From assembly GCA_030770545.1 (NCBI GenBank), contig CM061091.1:6690501-6754500 (forward strand): a stretch of DNA of 64,000 nt. Reading direction: 5' to 3'. The position numbers and the translations under genes are program-made. Origin of the DNA: Macropodus opercularis. Lineage: Eukaryota; Chordata; Actinopteri; Anabantiformes; Osphronemidae. Position 1 is the first letter of the stretch. Every line of letters begins with the position of its first letter. Positions 23,077 to 35,373 of the stretch are shown one piece after another. Under the pieces are notes generated by a model. The model did no database searches. It saw only the letters and a program-made list of their open reading frames with translations, and had not been told where the DNA came from.

Positions 23077-25189
23077 CTGGGAGGAGGCAGAGAGTGAGGC
23101 AAAGCCAGGCTTTATCCTAACCCTCTCTGGATTACTGCAGCATGTGGAGCCCAGCGCTCAGTCACCAAAACCCCCACTGCAGCCCCAGTGCACAGGGCTG
23201 AGAGATGGGACATTGGAAATGTATCCGTGACTTTTGCTGATTCAAATGACCTCTGTATTTAGGAAAATATAATAAAATTGAGTGCCAACTATCTAAATGC
23301 ATGATAACACTGCTAAATGAAGAATAAATAAAATTAAATTGAGACAGTCATGTTCAAAATATATTAAAGTATAGTTGCTATTTGCGCTTCTTTAGTCTGC
23401 TGTGCAGTAGTGTTGTCCCATTTGACTGATTGTTTCAGTACTCCTCTGAAATTGCACAAACCATCTCATATTTCAGATTTTGCTTTTTGTCTTTGAACAT
23501 TTAAGTTAATGGGGATTAGTTTCCGAGTGGATGCACGCTATCATTCTAACGCTTCCAGCTCCCCACCAGCCCAGATCCCAGGTCAACCTACCAAGTCAGT
23601 TCATGGTACATAACAGACAAAGACGCCTTGCACATATTTGGGATTTAAAGGTCACAAGGATTTAAACACTTCTACAATCTGGATGATTTGATGGCAAGAC
23701 ACAAATATTTTGAAAAGAGAAGAACAATCTTTTTCACCACTGTCATGAGCTGCTACTTCCATGAGGAAACACAGTAGGATTTTCTTTTCAGTTTAGTTTC
23801 TTACAGTGAAGTGTTTTTATCCCTGACGTACAGTATGTGTCTACTGTATGTACGACACAACACAACACATACAAAACAAATTAGTGACAGGAAATACAGT
23901 ATCATTTATAATATACAGTTAAAATACATACACTGTAGCACTTTGTCATAAAAGGTCTGACAAGAGAAAAAACAGAGCATAACCCCTCACCACCCCTCCA
24001 TGTGTATCATAACCACAAAATACTAAGCCCCGCAGCAAACCTTAGAGCCAAACACTCTTTTATCTAACCCATGAAATCCAATTTGGAGGCATGACAATTC
24101 TTGGTGGGGGTGAGAAGCATACAGTTTATTCTAAGGTTGGCTTGCCCAGGAATTTATATCTATTATGCCTCTACAATAGCAGCATGTCGCATATTGTTAC
24201 AACTCATAAAATAGATTAATTAAAAACAAAACAAATAATTAAGCCTGTAGCCAGGATACAGTTAGATTAGCATAAAGCACAGAAACTATCCCATTTCTTT
24301 CTGAAAGTAATAAAAATACATTTTCTTATTGAAATTATTTTGTCAAGTAATGAGCAGACACTCCAGGATGACGCTGTGTCCGAAAAAGTCTAACTGCAAG
24401 TACGAAAGGCGTTATCGCCCACAGAATAATGACAGCAGGGCTGGACATAGTGGAAACAGTGAGTAAAACTCCTCCACACTGCCAACTTCCTGTCAGCTGT
24501 GACAACTGCAGTACTTCCTGTTTCATGGCCTGTCTGCCTGATACTCAGAGAGAGTATACAGCAATAAGAAATCCCCTTGCCACCTAATGACACCCACACA
24601 CAAAGCACAATTAAACATTTTTCATTCACCTCATCGTACATCTGTTACTGTACATTTAGCAAGTGCTTAAATTAGTGAAATTAAAGTCATCTACATACCT
24701 GACACCTTTACGTGCATATACACAATATCAAACGATGCTCCTTCAGATTTTACGCTTTCTCAATAGTAAGCAGTCAAATCAGGGCCATAGGTTCTTCTTT
24801 GTTTTTCAAATCTTATTTTAAGTTTCAGACGTTTTGTCTCCACACAGTACAAAAGTACCCAAAACTATTTCATTAAATGAAGCAAAGCAACTAGGAGATT
24901 ATAGACATATGCCAACAACTTCACACTTAGGCTCCTAATGCAAGGAAACAGCTGGAATAACGATGACAGTAAAAGTGAGTCTGTTAGAAGAGAGCATCAT
25001 GCTTGAATTTATGATGATAAAGACATTGTGATTCAAGCTTTGCATGCGCTTCAACTGTTAACACGGAGGAAAACTGCTGACATTAACTTTGTCCATTCTT
25101 TATATAACCTCTTACAAGCACCATGCATTTAATTCAGCACGCAGTCTGCACAAAAACACAGCAGAGCGCCTCTAACACGGACCTGTTGA

Positions 25190-25330
25190 CCCCAATAAAC
25201 CCCAATAAACAAGGTCAGCGCTAAGTGTAAGAACAGCAGGCCAAAGAGACAGTCTGAGCATTCGGAGCACTAATTAACAGCCTTGTTCAATAAGGAACAA
25301 ACAAAGTTAGAGCTGGTGAAGGTTAATCAC
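25190..25330. promoter_or_regulatory. Candidate conserved non-coding element 1 in mef2a intron
   Basis: A compact segment of mixed composition containing ACTAATTAACAG, a CAAT-like TTGTTCAATAAGG and GTTAATCACG. It begins with a tandem ACCCCAATAAAC repeat (25190-25210). The density of homeodomain and HNF1-like cores resembles vertebrate conserved non-coding elements. There is no alignment to support conservation. Confidence 0.25.
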
Positions 25331-25844
25331 GCTGGTTTACAAAAGCAGCAGGTTGTTTCCAGTACAAGGAAGCAAAGAGTAATTGGCAATCCTTTCATCA
25401 GTCCTCCTCATTAAAGACCACAGGCTCATCTCTAATTCTACTGCCCCCAAAGTGACCTCTGCTCCCATCAGTCCAACAGCGAATCAATGAGGCTTTAAAC
25501 AGGAGCTACACAGCATGGGCCACTGGGTACTGTAACCCATCCGTTATCTGGACCTAGTAAAGAAGCCACTGTGATCTTTATGTAAACGCTGTTTTGATTC
25601 ACAAGTGAATCGAGCTGATACTGGCTGTCAGTGAGGAAAGCAGCATGGAGAGATTCATGGGCATTTGCCAGAAGATGAAAGAGTATTTCGTCACTGTTTG
25701 CTAATGTGCTAAGGACTGATGACACAGATTGAGTTCCTTATTCGCATCTTTACCTTCCCTGCAGCTTTGCTCATCCTCTACTTCCTTTTTTGTGAAATCT
25801 TGCCCCTATCCCTCTAGCAGCTTATTTGCATCGTAACCATCAGG

Positions 25845-25881
25845 AAGGAGAGAGCGAGAGAGAGAGAGAGAGAGAGAGAGA
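25845..25881. repeat. (AG)n microsatellite
   Basis: An almost pure AG dinucleotide run, interrupted once by CG. It lies in the mef2a 5' intron. Confidence 0.9.
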
Positions 25882-26159
25882 TGCTCTCCTGCCCAAGGCA
25901 TAATGAGGCGGACTGATAGAAGATTCTTCTTCCCCCTCAGCAAGCCTGGACAATCTTTGAAGTTTTCATAAATGGACTTTTTGTAAAAGTTCTTGGGGAA
26001 ACTCATACATGGTAAACAGGCAGGCTATGTGGTGGATCTGCTCCCCGAGGGAGGTGGAGATAGATCAGGCTTGTTTACTGGCTGAAGTGTTTAACTCTTC
26101 CCTGTTTACAGTTCGACCCTCCCAACATGCCTAGTTGTGAATATGAGTTGCCTTTGATG

Positions 26160-26290
26160 TAACGAATGCAAATGACAATTTATGTAAAAGCAGCAGAGTT
26201 ACAGCTACTTAAAAGAACCAGCGAAGTAATTAGCATGTTTAATGCAAATGATGCTCTGGCACAATGCATAAGCTTTGAATAAATAGGAGT
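26160..26290. promoter_or_regulatory. Candidate conserved non-coding element 2: paired octamers with TAATTA
   Basis: Two exact POU octamers (ATGCAAAT at 26166-26173 and 26242-26249) lie 76 bp apart with a homeodomain core TAATTA at 26227-26232 between them. Two perfect octamers plus TAATTA in 85 bp is unusual by chance and typical of POU/homeodomain enhancers. It sits in the mef2a 5' intron. Conservation and activity are inferred. Confidence 0.4.
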
Positions 26291-26489
26291 TAATACACAC
26301 GTCAACAACAACAACAACAGCTAAGTTAGTCAAAATACTGACTCTGTGCAATGACAACACTGAAAGCTCTGTGAAGTCTGTCTTTAAGAGTTCGGCTGTA
26401 ACTTTTATGTGACTTATTGGAACAGGCTTAGTGACTGCAGCAGGAAAAGCACACGCTGCTGTTGTGTGCTGTCAGACATGACAAGAGCA

Positions 26490-26660
26490 CAGAGTGCGAT
26501 AAATTGATAACCTCGACGCATTGACGTTGGCCTCTCCTGCCTTATAGGTCCCTAAGCTAATGGGGTTTTGCCTGAAATGTAATGATTAAACTCTCCACCA
26601 GCATCTCAGCCACTTAATACAAGGGCTAAAGGCCATGCAGAATAAATGGCTCAAACTGTC
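26490..26660. promoter_or_regulatory. Candidate conserved non-coding element 3 in mef2a intron
   Basis: A non-repetitive segment containing GATAAATTGATAA (GATA-like), GCTAATGGGG and TAATGATTAAAC cores, more complex in composition than the flanking intron. There is no coding potential. Listed as a candidate only. Confidence 0.22.
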
Positions 26661-29600
26661 GTCTGCCATAACAAAGTCTAGTAAAAACTAACCAAGATAC
26701 CAAGTAGCTAAGTGTGAGTCACCAAAAGAAAAAGCAATGTTAGGGTGTGTCTACATTAATGTAAGGCAAGACATTCTCCCAAAAACACAATGATATTTTT
26801 GTTGATTTTGCACTCAACAAATTTGGAACATTTTTATTTGTCGACATCCTGCTGTATTCTCCTGCGTACGGCAGCATCGTTGCTCACAACATCTCGCTGG
26901 CTAGTAAAAACTCCAAGACAGCGGTCTGTTCATTTAATTACTGGCACACTGTGATGTCATTTCATTATTGTGTTGCTTTTATGACAGTGGCAGTGCATAA
27001 TATTTTCCTGTCTCAACGCAGAGACACTGATGTCATGCCTGTGACACAGATTGAAACACAAGCTGCACAGTAAAATAGGTTCGCTTCCTGTTCACTTGTC
27101 CTGTTGTCACTTCATAGAAAAGCATTAATAGGTAAATACGAAGTATTATATCATGTTTGTTTCCTTTGTTTTTCACTATGGGGCAAAAAAAAGCTGTTAC
27201 ATTTATGTGTTCTTGTATCTTGACGTGACATATCAGTTGAACGCTCATAATATTGTGAATTCAAATTTAAATATACAGTGTAATATTTACAAGCAAAATA
27301 CGCAGCAGCTCCTCAAAAATAAAACCATATTCCAACCCCACTGAGCAGAAGCTCCAAACACACAGAACAGAACAGCACTTTGACCGGAGCGCCATGTTTG
27401 AGTCCCTTTACACTGACACCAATAAAATGTAAGTAAGTAAGTAAAACAACCAACACTAATCCACCGGGAAATAAAAACACGATCATTAAATTTAACATGA
27501 CAAAGCTGCTTTTTGTTCCCTTCGTCCTTGGGTTGGGATCAGCAAAAGATTCTTAGTTTAAATGGTGCGTGAGGAAATGCAGCGAAACATGTCTGACTTC
27601 TCCATGGTAACAGCACCATGGGCCTATAGAACTGATTAAAACTGCAGTGGTATAAATCTACAGTAGCAAAGTCTTTGGTAACGGATGTAAAATATAACAC
27701 CAGCAGACAAACAGCATGAAATTAAATAATACAGTTACGCATCCAATACATTGCACTGAATAGAAAGTACTGTATGTACTTTAGAGCTGCTCAGTTAATC
27801 TGCAGATGGGTTAACTCCATCACTGAAAAGAGACCAGCTTCAGCCTAATCCTTTGATCTACTAAATTATATTATAATGAATTCTTTAACATTTTTGTTTG
27901 TTCTTATTCTCATTGAAATTCTGTGCTTTCAGCAAAGTAATATCTTCCTTTTAATGTTGTGAAGAGATGTTAAGTAGATCTAAGGTCGCTATCCTGAGGG
28001 CCCCTACTTGCAGTCTCCCACCCTCCCACACTCCTAACTCTCCCCTTACAGACACACACACACACACAGATACATTATCTCTCTCTTTGACATTAATGGG
28101 TAAACAGACTCCTTTTCAAGTTGGTGTTCATGCAGGACAAGCAGAGTTCAGTTAAAGTCACTCTGTAAGTTCTTCCACGTGCATTTGTTGTGTACAGACC
28201 CTCACATCAATACAGAAGTCCCTTAAAGTTGCAGATCAGACAGGAAAAAGTGTGCCACTAAATCTATACATGTCTGTATTGTAGGTGAGTGGGGTCCAAA
28301 CATGAATTACTGACACAAGCCTTCTACGTGTTTGATGCACAGAACGTTTCAAATGGCCGAAACATTGACGCTATGTCTGGAAATGCAAAGCTCAAAACTT
28401 TATATAATATTAAGTAAATTAAATATATAGTTGAATTCACTGTATGTCAAGTGAGTTGGTCTTCGTGTACAGCCAGCATTAATGAAGTGTTGGCACCATT
28501 AAGAACCGTGCTGAGATTCTGAGCAGACCCAAACCACTCGCTGGTCTGGACCCTGTCTCTGCAAATCAACACTGAGTTTAATTAAGCCAAGCCAGGCGGC
28601 CATTGGTGCAGCATTACTGTTTAAGTTGGCAGGGCTGAGGGAAACCTATTTACCGTGAGTAACAGAGGCAGTTTTATACGACTGCAGGAAAGAAGATTAC
28701 AAGGCTAATATTTGGAAATTGTTTTATTTGATTTCTGTATTTATTATGTGTAATTTCTGAGCTCCTCCGTGGCATATTTAGCTTCAAACGTGAGGGTGTG
28801 TGGCCCAGTGGTCAGACGGCAGGCAGCCAGAGGTTTGGCTTGTTTGGAAGGACCAACTAAAGCCTGATTACTGGGGTGATCATACTGGAAGAATCAACTA
28901 CAATAGATTAGGAGCTCCCACAAACTAGGAGGAGAGGAGCAATAAGTACTGTATGATGTCATTAAATAATGTACCTCAGTCGTTACAGACAGCAATTTTT
29001 CTAGTTCTGAGGTTCCAAAACGAAACACAGGGAAGAATAATAGGTAGAGAATTAGGTCTGTCAAATATTTTATTTAAATAAATTTAAAAATCTGTATTTT
29101 ACCTCTTCAATGCACCTCTCACCTCGAAAATAGGCTGTTTGAATCAAACATAAACTAAGGAAGAGATGTGGGAGAGTCTATGTGTGTAAGAGGGGAATTA
29201 ACTTGAAGTAGACAGAACCAAAAGGAGCCTGTACTGGTCCCTAATCACATCAGTTAGGATGTTGTAGCAGCACAGACAGGTATCAAGCACAGGACAAGCC
29301 TCCACAGCTAGAGGAGTCAGCTAAACCTCTCGTCTTCTCTGCTTTTTGCGATGCAGCCTGTCATCGGTCGCTGCAACTAATCAGAGTGGATAAGAAATGC
29401 ATTAGTCCACGCAAGAGAAGCCTGCATCTGCTTGGGCTCACTAAAGCAGGTCACGTAATTGACTACAAAAAAAAACTGTGTCAGTCAGTCAGAGAGGACT
29501 CAAAAATAGCCTCTCAATAAAACACACACAGAGAGGCCTCTGTTTCTTCAGTGAGTTATGCAAAAAAGAGACGTCTGTCCTTCAGAAGTGTTGCTATTTC

Positions 29601-31249
29601 TGTTTACCACAAGGCCCCAAACATTCTATCATTAGGGAAACTAGGAGGAAAAGGAAATGCCACTGGGGAATATGGACTCCATGCAACCACACAAAGGAAC
29701 CGAACTGACACGGTGCACAAGTGGCAACACTCCTGTTCCTGCTGACTTTAGTACTGATTCGACACACTCTCAAGCTCATTTCCTCACTTACTGTGTAAAA
29801 TAATTTCCAAATCTTTGATAGTGCAATACAGGGGAGCTAAACAAATCACTTACATGTGAGAAAAAAATGCTGCTTGTATGTTAATCGTGTGGAATAAAGT
29901 CACCTGTACACAGTAGATACAAGTAAATTCAAAAATGTCCTGTAATTACCTTAATTATGTGACGTAATTAATTAAGGACAATATAACGTAGATAACTGAC
30001 CAGGAATATTTGATCTCATATAGGATGTTTCCTGTGGTCTCAGCAGTTCGACAGGGTGAAACCATGACCTGATTACCTGTTCGCTGAAGCCTGTGAAGCC
30101 AGCAAACAGGTGCTGTTGGATTGCTGACAGGGAGCATAATTAAAGGTGATGTTACATGCTGCCAGCTCCGCTAATGAAGTATGAAGACAAAGAGCAGGGA
30201 GGAAACATCATGGCATCAGAGAGGCCTAAACCACAGACACGGCCATTTTCTGTGTGGTCAACAGCCATAATTCACTCTATCTGCCAAATGATGCAGGGTG
30301 ATAATCTGTGGATTACATATTTACAAGCCTATTGTTTAGATACTGGCTCGGTCCACAAACATCCCTGACAAATCATAGCTTTTTCCTTTACTCACAGTGA
30401 CCTATAAGACAAAACAATACCGAACAAGCTTAATAACAAAAACTATGATCCATCTCTGGCTCCACAGTAACTTTAAAAAAAATATTAAACATGCTCCACT
30501 GGTCTAACACCTGGTAATTCGTGATGCCCTGTCATACCAAATTCCATAAACCAAACATTCTTTGAAATATGAGGATGATATTAAAGCAAAGTAACAAATG
30601 TGTTGACTTTGTTGAACTTTTACAACCCTGTTGTTTGTTTGAACAGTATTTGTGAACATTTAGCTTAGTTTATTTATTTATTTTATTTCCATTGTTATCG
30701 TTTTTTTCCCTGCACTGCTCTGGAATGGACCACTTTGGATCAATGCAAGATTCAAAAACACTTTTTTCCTCCTTGAGATAATTAACTTAGGCGCCTTGAA
30801 TTACACAGTTCTGATTCCTACTCTACAGTCACATAACGTGTTGTTGTTTATTTAATTGTAGTTATAAAACAATAAGTAAATAAGCACAGGTACAACCAAC
30901 CACTAGGTTTTGCGAGTCTAGCGTTATGTCATCTAAACATGACACTGAATCACATTAGACACAGAAAAGACAGATGTTAATACGCAGTGTTGCAACATAT
31001 GGTTTGATGGTATTAAAACAATGAAAGAAAAACAATCTTCATCACTTGTTTTTCTTCTTCTTTCTTCCTCTACAGACAAAAGGCTTATACAAGAACTTAG
31101 TGAGGCTACGTGGTGTGACGGCATCTTTTGGTACTTCGACAACAACACTACTCGTATCCCTCCTAAAAACAATGTGTCAGACTGTCCTCACATACAACGA
31201 CGCACAAAATCACAACAAAACTACTTCCAGCCGTTAAACAGTTAAGGAA

Positions 31250-31700
31250 CATCACTATACTGTGACGCTAAAGTCAGTCTGCTGCGCTTACTGCACAGCG
31301 GGAGGATAACGTGCAGTACAGAGGTTGTTGGAAGTCTGACATGGCAGCATCTCTCTCCCTGTCAGCGCGAGACGGTGTAACGCGTGTAAAGTGTTTGCTC
31401 CACTCACCCGAGGTTTCAGTCCAGACGGAGACTTGTATCGCTGCGGCTCCGGCAGACGCTCAGGTCCTCTCCGCTACATTTAGGAAACCCTCAAAGTCAA
31501 AGCAGCGGAGTTGTGGCTCCTCCCAGCAGCGCGTGTGTCGCGGATGGTGGACGGTCTGTGTGGAGCGCGTGCGTGGGTGTGGATGTATTCATGTGTCAGG
31601 GAGCCTCCCACGGCACATTATGTGTGTGAGTACAGAACGCGTGCCTGTGCGCGCGTGCGTGCGTGCGCGTGCGTGCGTTTAAACTCACACTCTCCTGTAC
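31250..31700 (-). promoter_or_regulatory. mef2a: mef2a CpG promoter and non-coding first exon
   Basis: A CpG-dense patch of about 450 bp. On the minus strand a consensus donor (CTCGG|GTGAGT) ends an exon at 31408, so the first non-coding exon of mef2a probably runs from 31408 up to about 31500-31600. It would splice to the exon at 22873-23076 and then to the start-codon exon. No TATA box is evident. The plus-strand ORFs through this patch are composition artefacts. Confidence 0.55.
31646..31678. repeat. 33-bp alternating purine-pyrimidine (CG/TG) tract
   Basis: A strictly alternating TG/CG tract lies at the upstream edge of the mef2a CpG promoter. Such tracts can adopt left-handed Z-DNA under negative supercoiling, which is plausible near a transcription start. 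Confidence 0.85.
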
Positions 31701-32549
31701 TGTATTTGCTCCACTGGTCGTTCGCCTTCGCCTCAAGGATGGGTGACAGAACTTGTGACTGGGCGAGTAAATATCTATTTATTTACTTTTCAAAATGATT
31801 TGGAAAACGTTCGAGTTATTCACTTTTGCTTCCAGCTGTGTGGATAAAAACTGTATTTTCTGCATCTGAAAAGAAAGCCAGCGTGGTGCTACTATCATCA
31901 AAGTCCAGAGGCTCCTCAATTAAAAAGATTAGGCAGAAAGCAGGCTCAGACACAATGAGTCTGCTGAGAGCCTGAACATCAGCGTCTGGTCAGAAAACCT
32001 GGGACATGTAGGAAGATTGAGTCATGTGAATACAAGACACATTCAGAAAATATTTACACCCTGAAATTGGGTGGTTTGTCTTTAGTTTTGTCTGTTATGT
32101 TGAAATGACAAAACAACTATCTGAAAATTGTCCCCACATCACGTCATCAAACACATTCAAAAATGTTGGTTTCCCAGCAGCTTTGAGATCAGATCGTGTT
32201 CAAAGACCAGTGTTTGTGTTGGAATTAAACTCTCTACACTCACTGCAAGTCATTCCATCAGCGGACAGGCAGGACGGGAACCAGAAACTCTGGTGCCACC
32301 ATGTGCTGCTGAGCCAGATGACGACTGAGGCAGGGTGTAAAAACAACCGAGAGGGAATTCAGACAAAACACCAGATGCGTTCCAGATGCTGACCCGCGTA
32401 GACTTCACCATGGTAGTTTTTAGAAACACAAACTGAGCCACATACAGTAGTTAATGTTTTATGTGGCTCTGAACAGTGCATGTAAAGAGAACAAACCTAA
32501 AGAAGACTTCTAAAGATTTAACGGTGTAACTATATTGTGTTTCTCCATG

Positions 32550-32990
32550 GATTTTATCCAAGTCAAGTCCCAGCTATTCGTGTCAAGTCACCTTAGGTTC
32601 ACTATACCTACGTAGCCCACATTATCATTTAAGTCAGGGATCTTGTGTTTACATATTTGATTTCTAGTTTGCATTCACGTGCAGTGATTTTGAGTTCTCT
32701 TTAGTTCCTTGTATGTGTTTCATTCCTGAGTTTTATCCTTGTGTTTAATAAATTTGTTTATTTTCTTAGTCTTGTTCCGGTTGTGCGTTTGGGTTCGTGT
32801 CCTGTCAGAGGCAGTCTAATTACTGGCCTCACAAACCCCCAGTGCCTAGTATAGGGGCTCTCTGGCGCCATCTCGTGGCGCAGCGGCGAGCTGCAGGGTA
32901 AGTCCCAGCTCTGCCCTCTACTCTTTGTCCGTCTTGTGTCCCGTTTGTAACACTATGAACTGAGCACATCCTCCAGTCAATCTGCTAACT
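32550..32990 (+). mobile_element. Possible retroelement 3'-end fragment
   Basis: The sequence changes character here: a T-rich segment with TAATAAATTTG, then GTTCCGGTTGTGCGTTTGGGTTCG, then a GC-rich segment. This resembles the ends of fish LTR or LINE elements as I remember them. No terminal repeats, coding remnant or target duplication could be recognised, so the class is uncertain. Confidence 0.3.
32865..32878 (-). promoter_or_regulatory. CTCF-like motif between mef2a and abcc12
   Basis: The minus-strand sequence CCACGAGATGGCGC matches the CTCF core (CCASYAGRKGGCR) with one mismatch (G at the Y position). It is CpG-containing and lies about 1.2 kb upstream of the mef2a promoter patch, possibly within an old retroelement fragment. 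Confidence 0.4.
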
Positions 32991-33734
32991 ATGCGTAAAC
33001 CATTGCTCACCTTCAACCTTTTTTTAAATGCTTTTATTTATGTGACTATATAGAGGACAGTGAAAAAACAACTGCCAGTGGAAACTATACAACCATGTAA
33101 CAAGTAAAATAAGCAATGAGCAAGATTTTATTCATTCGGTACAAACCTAACAGAGTTTTGAAGCTTTAACTAAAGCTTTTTAAATTACAGAAGTTGACCA
33201 GGAAAAACAAAAACGATTTCACTTCACATTTGTTTGCATCAAACTGAAAACCTATGCTGGATTATGTCATCATCTAAACTGAAAAAAACTTTTTTTGAAG
33301 TAGACATTTCCACAATGTATTGCTTGTGTCTGCATCAGCAGCTGTACATTTCCAGTGATTTGGCATGAGTCACATTATTATTATTTTTTAATGGGACTAA
33401 ATGCAATAGTTATTAAACAACATACCGCATACAGTATATAGCACATACCTGAACTTCACATTTACTGAATCGCAAAGGAGACGGCAAACATATACATAAA
33501 AAATCTATAAATAATATATATTTTTAAATATACTGTATTACAGATCATAATCTCAAAACAAAAACAATGTCCTTGCAGAGGTGTCGTTTCCTGCATCATT
33601 ACTTAAGTAGTCAAATCTCTGCTGCTAACGTCATACGAGCACACTAGTTCACACTGAAATCTGAGACCACATACGGTTCTGTAAATTAATACCTATTATC
33701 ACATTATAACAAATCATGTTTAGTCCTGTGATGT

Positions 33735-35373
33735 TCAGGTGTTCACAGAGTTAGCAGCAGCCAGGAGAGAGGAAAACATGGAGCCTGGTCTTTGCGTCAG
33801 AACATCTGGAGGGTCTAACTCTGCCACCTGTTAGACAGAACACTGAGTGTATTTCTACAGTCGCTCAAGGAAAACACCATCTTTACCTTAATTCATCTGT
33901 GTTTGTTACCTCTCCTTTGTCCATGACCAGAATACGATCAGAGTTCATCACTGTGTTGATGCGATGGGCGATGGTGAGCATGGTACAGTGGTGGAAAGCG
34001 TCTTTGATCGTGTTTTGGATCAGGGCGTCTGTTTCTGCATCAATGGAGGCTGTTGCTTCATCCAACAGAATGATCTGTTGCACAGGCAGCACATAATAGA
34101 ACACAGTGTTTAGTCACAGTGCTCCAACAGGCACACGGTTTGAGTGGTGTTACAAAGTAGTAACCTTGGAGTTACGAAGTAGTGCTCTAGCCATACACAT
34201 CAGCTGTCTTTCTCCCACGGAGAAGTTCTCTCCATTCTCCAGCACCGGCGCCTGCAGCTTCCTCTCCAGTCTGGAGATCTGAAGGAACACAACATACACA
34301 CGCAGTTTTATTACAGGTGCTGTGTTTTCAGCTGTTTAGAAGGACGTCATTTACCGAACCCACAGTCATTAATGGTAATCACGTTTACAGTACTTGAATC
34401 CAGTACTTGTACATATACCCAGTCCCTGTGATTCCCTTTATATCTTACTTATATCTTTTTACTTTTCCCTTTGTCTCTCAGGAAATGTACTAAAACACAG
34501 GACAGACTAAAATATGATCTACTATTCTAAATGTAAACACAATGTGTAATAATTTAACTTGGCTCGCTGACTATAGTAAAATACTGCATACTGATGATGA
34601 CAGGTGCTTTAAATGCAGACATGCTGGTTTCATTGTGTTTCACCAAGGCAAATGATGTCCTGTGCTCTACACTGTGCTGGTAATATACCACGTCTTTCAT
34701 GTAGGTCTGCTCCAGCGCTATCCAGATCTCTTCATCCGTGTAGTTATCAAAGGGGTCGAGGTTGTACCTGTAGGCAAAAGCAATGAATGAAACATTATGT
34801 CTCTCTGTAACTGACTGAGCAGGGAACAGTGAACAGTGTGTGTGTGTGCATGTATGTGTGTGTTAGCGCACCTGACTGTGCCACTAAACAGCACCGGGTC
34901 CTGTGGGATGATGGACAACTTGCTGCGCAGATCGTGCAGACCTATGTCGTTAGTGTCCACGCCGTCTATCAGGATAGTTCCTCCTGCCGGCTCCACCAGC
35001 CTGAACAGAGCCACACCTAAAGAGGATTTCCCTACAAACACACAAGACACATAATTGACATCAGCTAGATACACTAATCAACAATTTCTGAATGACCGAT
35101 TTTTAATAAACCTTACCTTGGTTACAAACCCTACAGTTTGTAACCAAAGCTACAGGTATGAACCACTGCACTCAGAATCTTACCAGAGCCAGTTCTTCCC
35201 ACAATGCCCAGCTTCTCTCCAGCGCGGATTACGAAATTGAGCTTGTTAAGGACGATGGGTGTATTCTCTCTGTACCTCATCTTATAGCCTTGGAAGGTGA
35301 TGGTGCCGCTCTTCGGCCAGCCCTCCGGTATAGAGGCATCCTTAATGTGTCTGGGAGCCTCAGACTTACAATT
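33735..35373 (-). other. abcc12: abcc12 nucleotide-binding domain 2 and C-terminus (about residues 1106-1371)
   Basis: Walker A GRTGSGKSS crosses an exon junction (35184/35031; Lys1170). The Q-loop lies in SIIPQDPVLF. The signature is the ABCC NBD2 form FSVGERQ (1267-1273). Walker B ILLDEATAS has the catalytic Glu1292, and the H-loop is His1323 in LTIAHR. Site 2 is therefore the competent hydrolytic site. The C-terminus ends LLAAANSVNT, with a 31-codon last exon. Confidence 0.9.

Larger units (their letters stand above)
23077..31400 (-). other. mef2a: mef2a long 5' intron
   Basis: This 8.3-kb intron separates the two putative 5'UTR exons. It contains several segments with dense homeodomain- and octamer-like cores (listed separately at 25190-25330, 26160-26290 and 26490-26660), an (AG)n microsatellite near 25845-25880, an (AC)n run at 28050-28069 and a short tandem repeat at 25190-25210. 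No coding exon is seen. The small ORFs have no family resemblance. Confidence 0.5.
31701..33734. other. mef2a-abcc12 intergenic spacer with abcc12 3'UTR
   Basis: This is the space between the mef2a promoter and the abcc12 stop codon. A minus-strand AATAAA at 33127-33132 is a candidate abcc12 polyadenylation signal, giving a 3'UTR of about 600 nt. A probable retroelement fragment and a CTCF-like motif are listed separately. No gene is seen. Confidence 0.45.

Noticed and set aside
22869..23102. 77-codon minus-strand ORF
   Set aside because: It coincides with the inferred mef2a 5'UTR exon, but its frame does not lead into MGRKK and it resembles no protein.
31311..31798. Overlapping plus-strand ORFs of 95-123 codons
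   Set aside because: Composition artefact of the mef2a CpG promoter and the CG/TG repeat.
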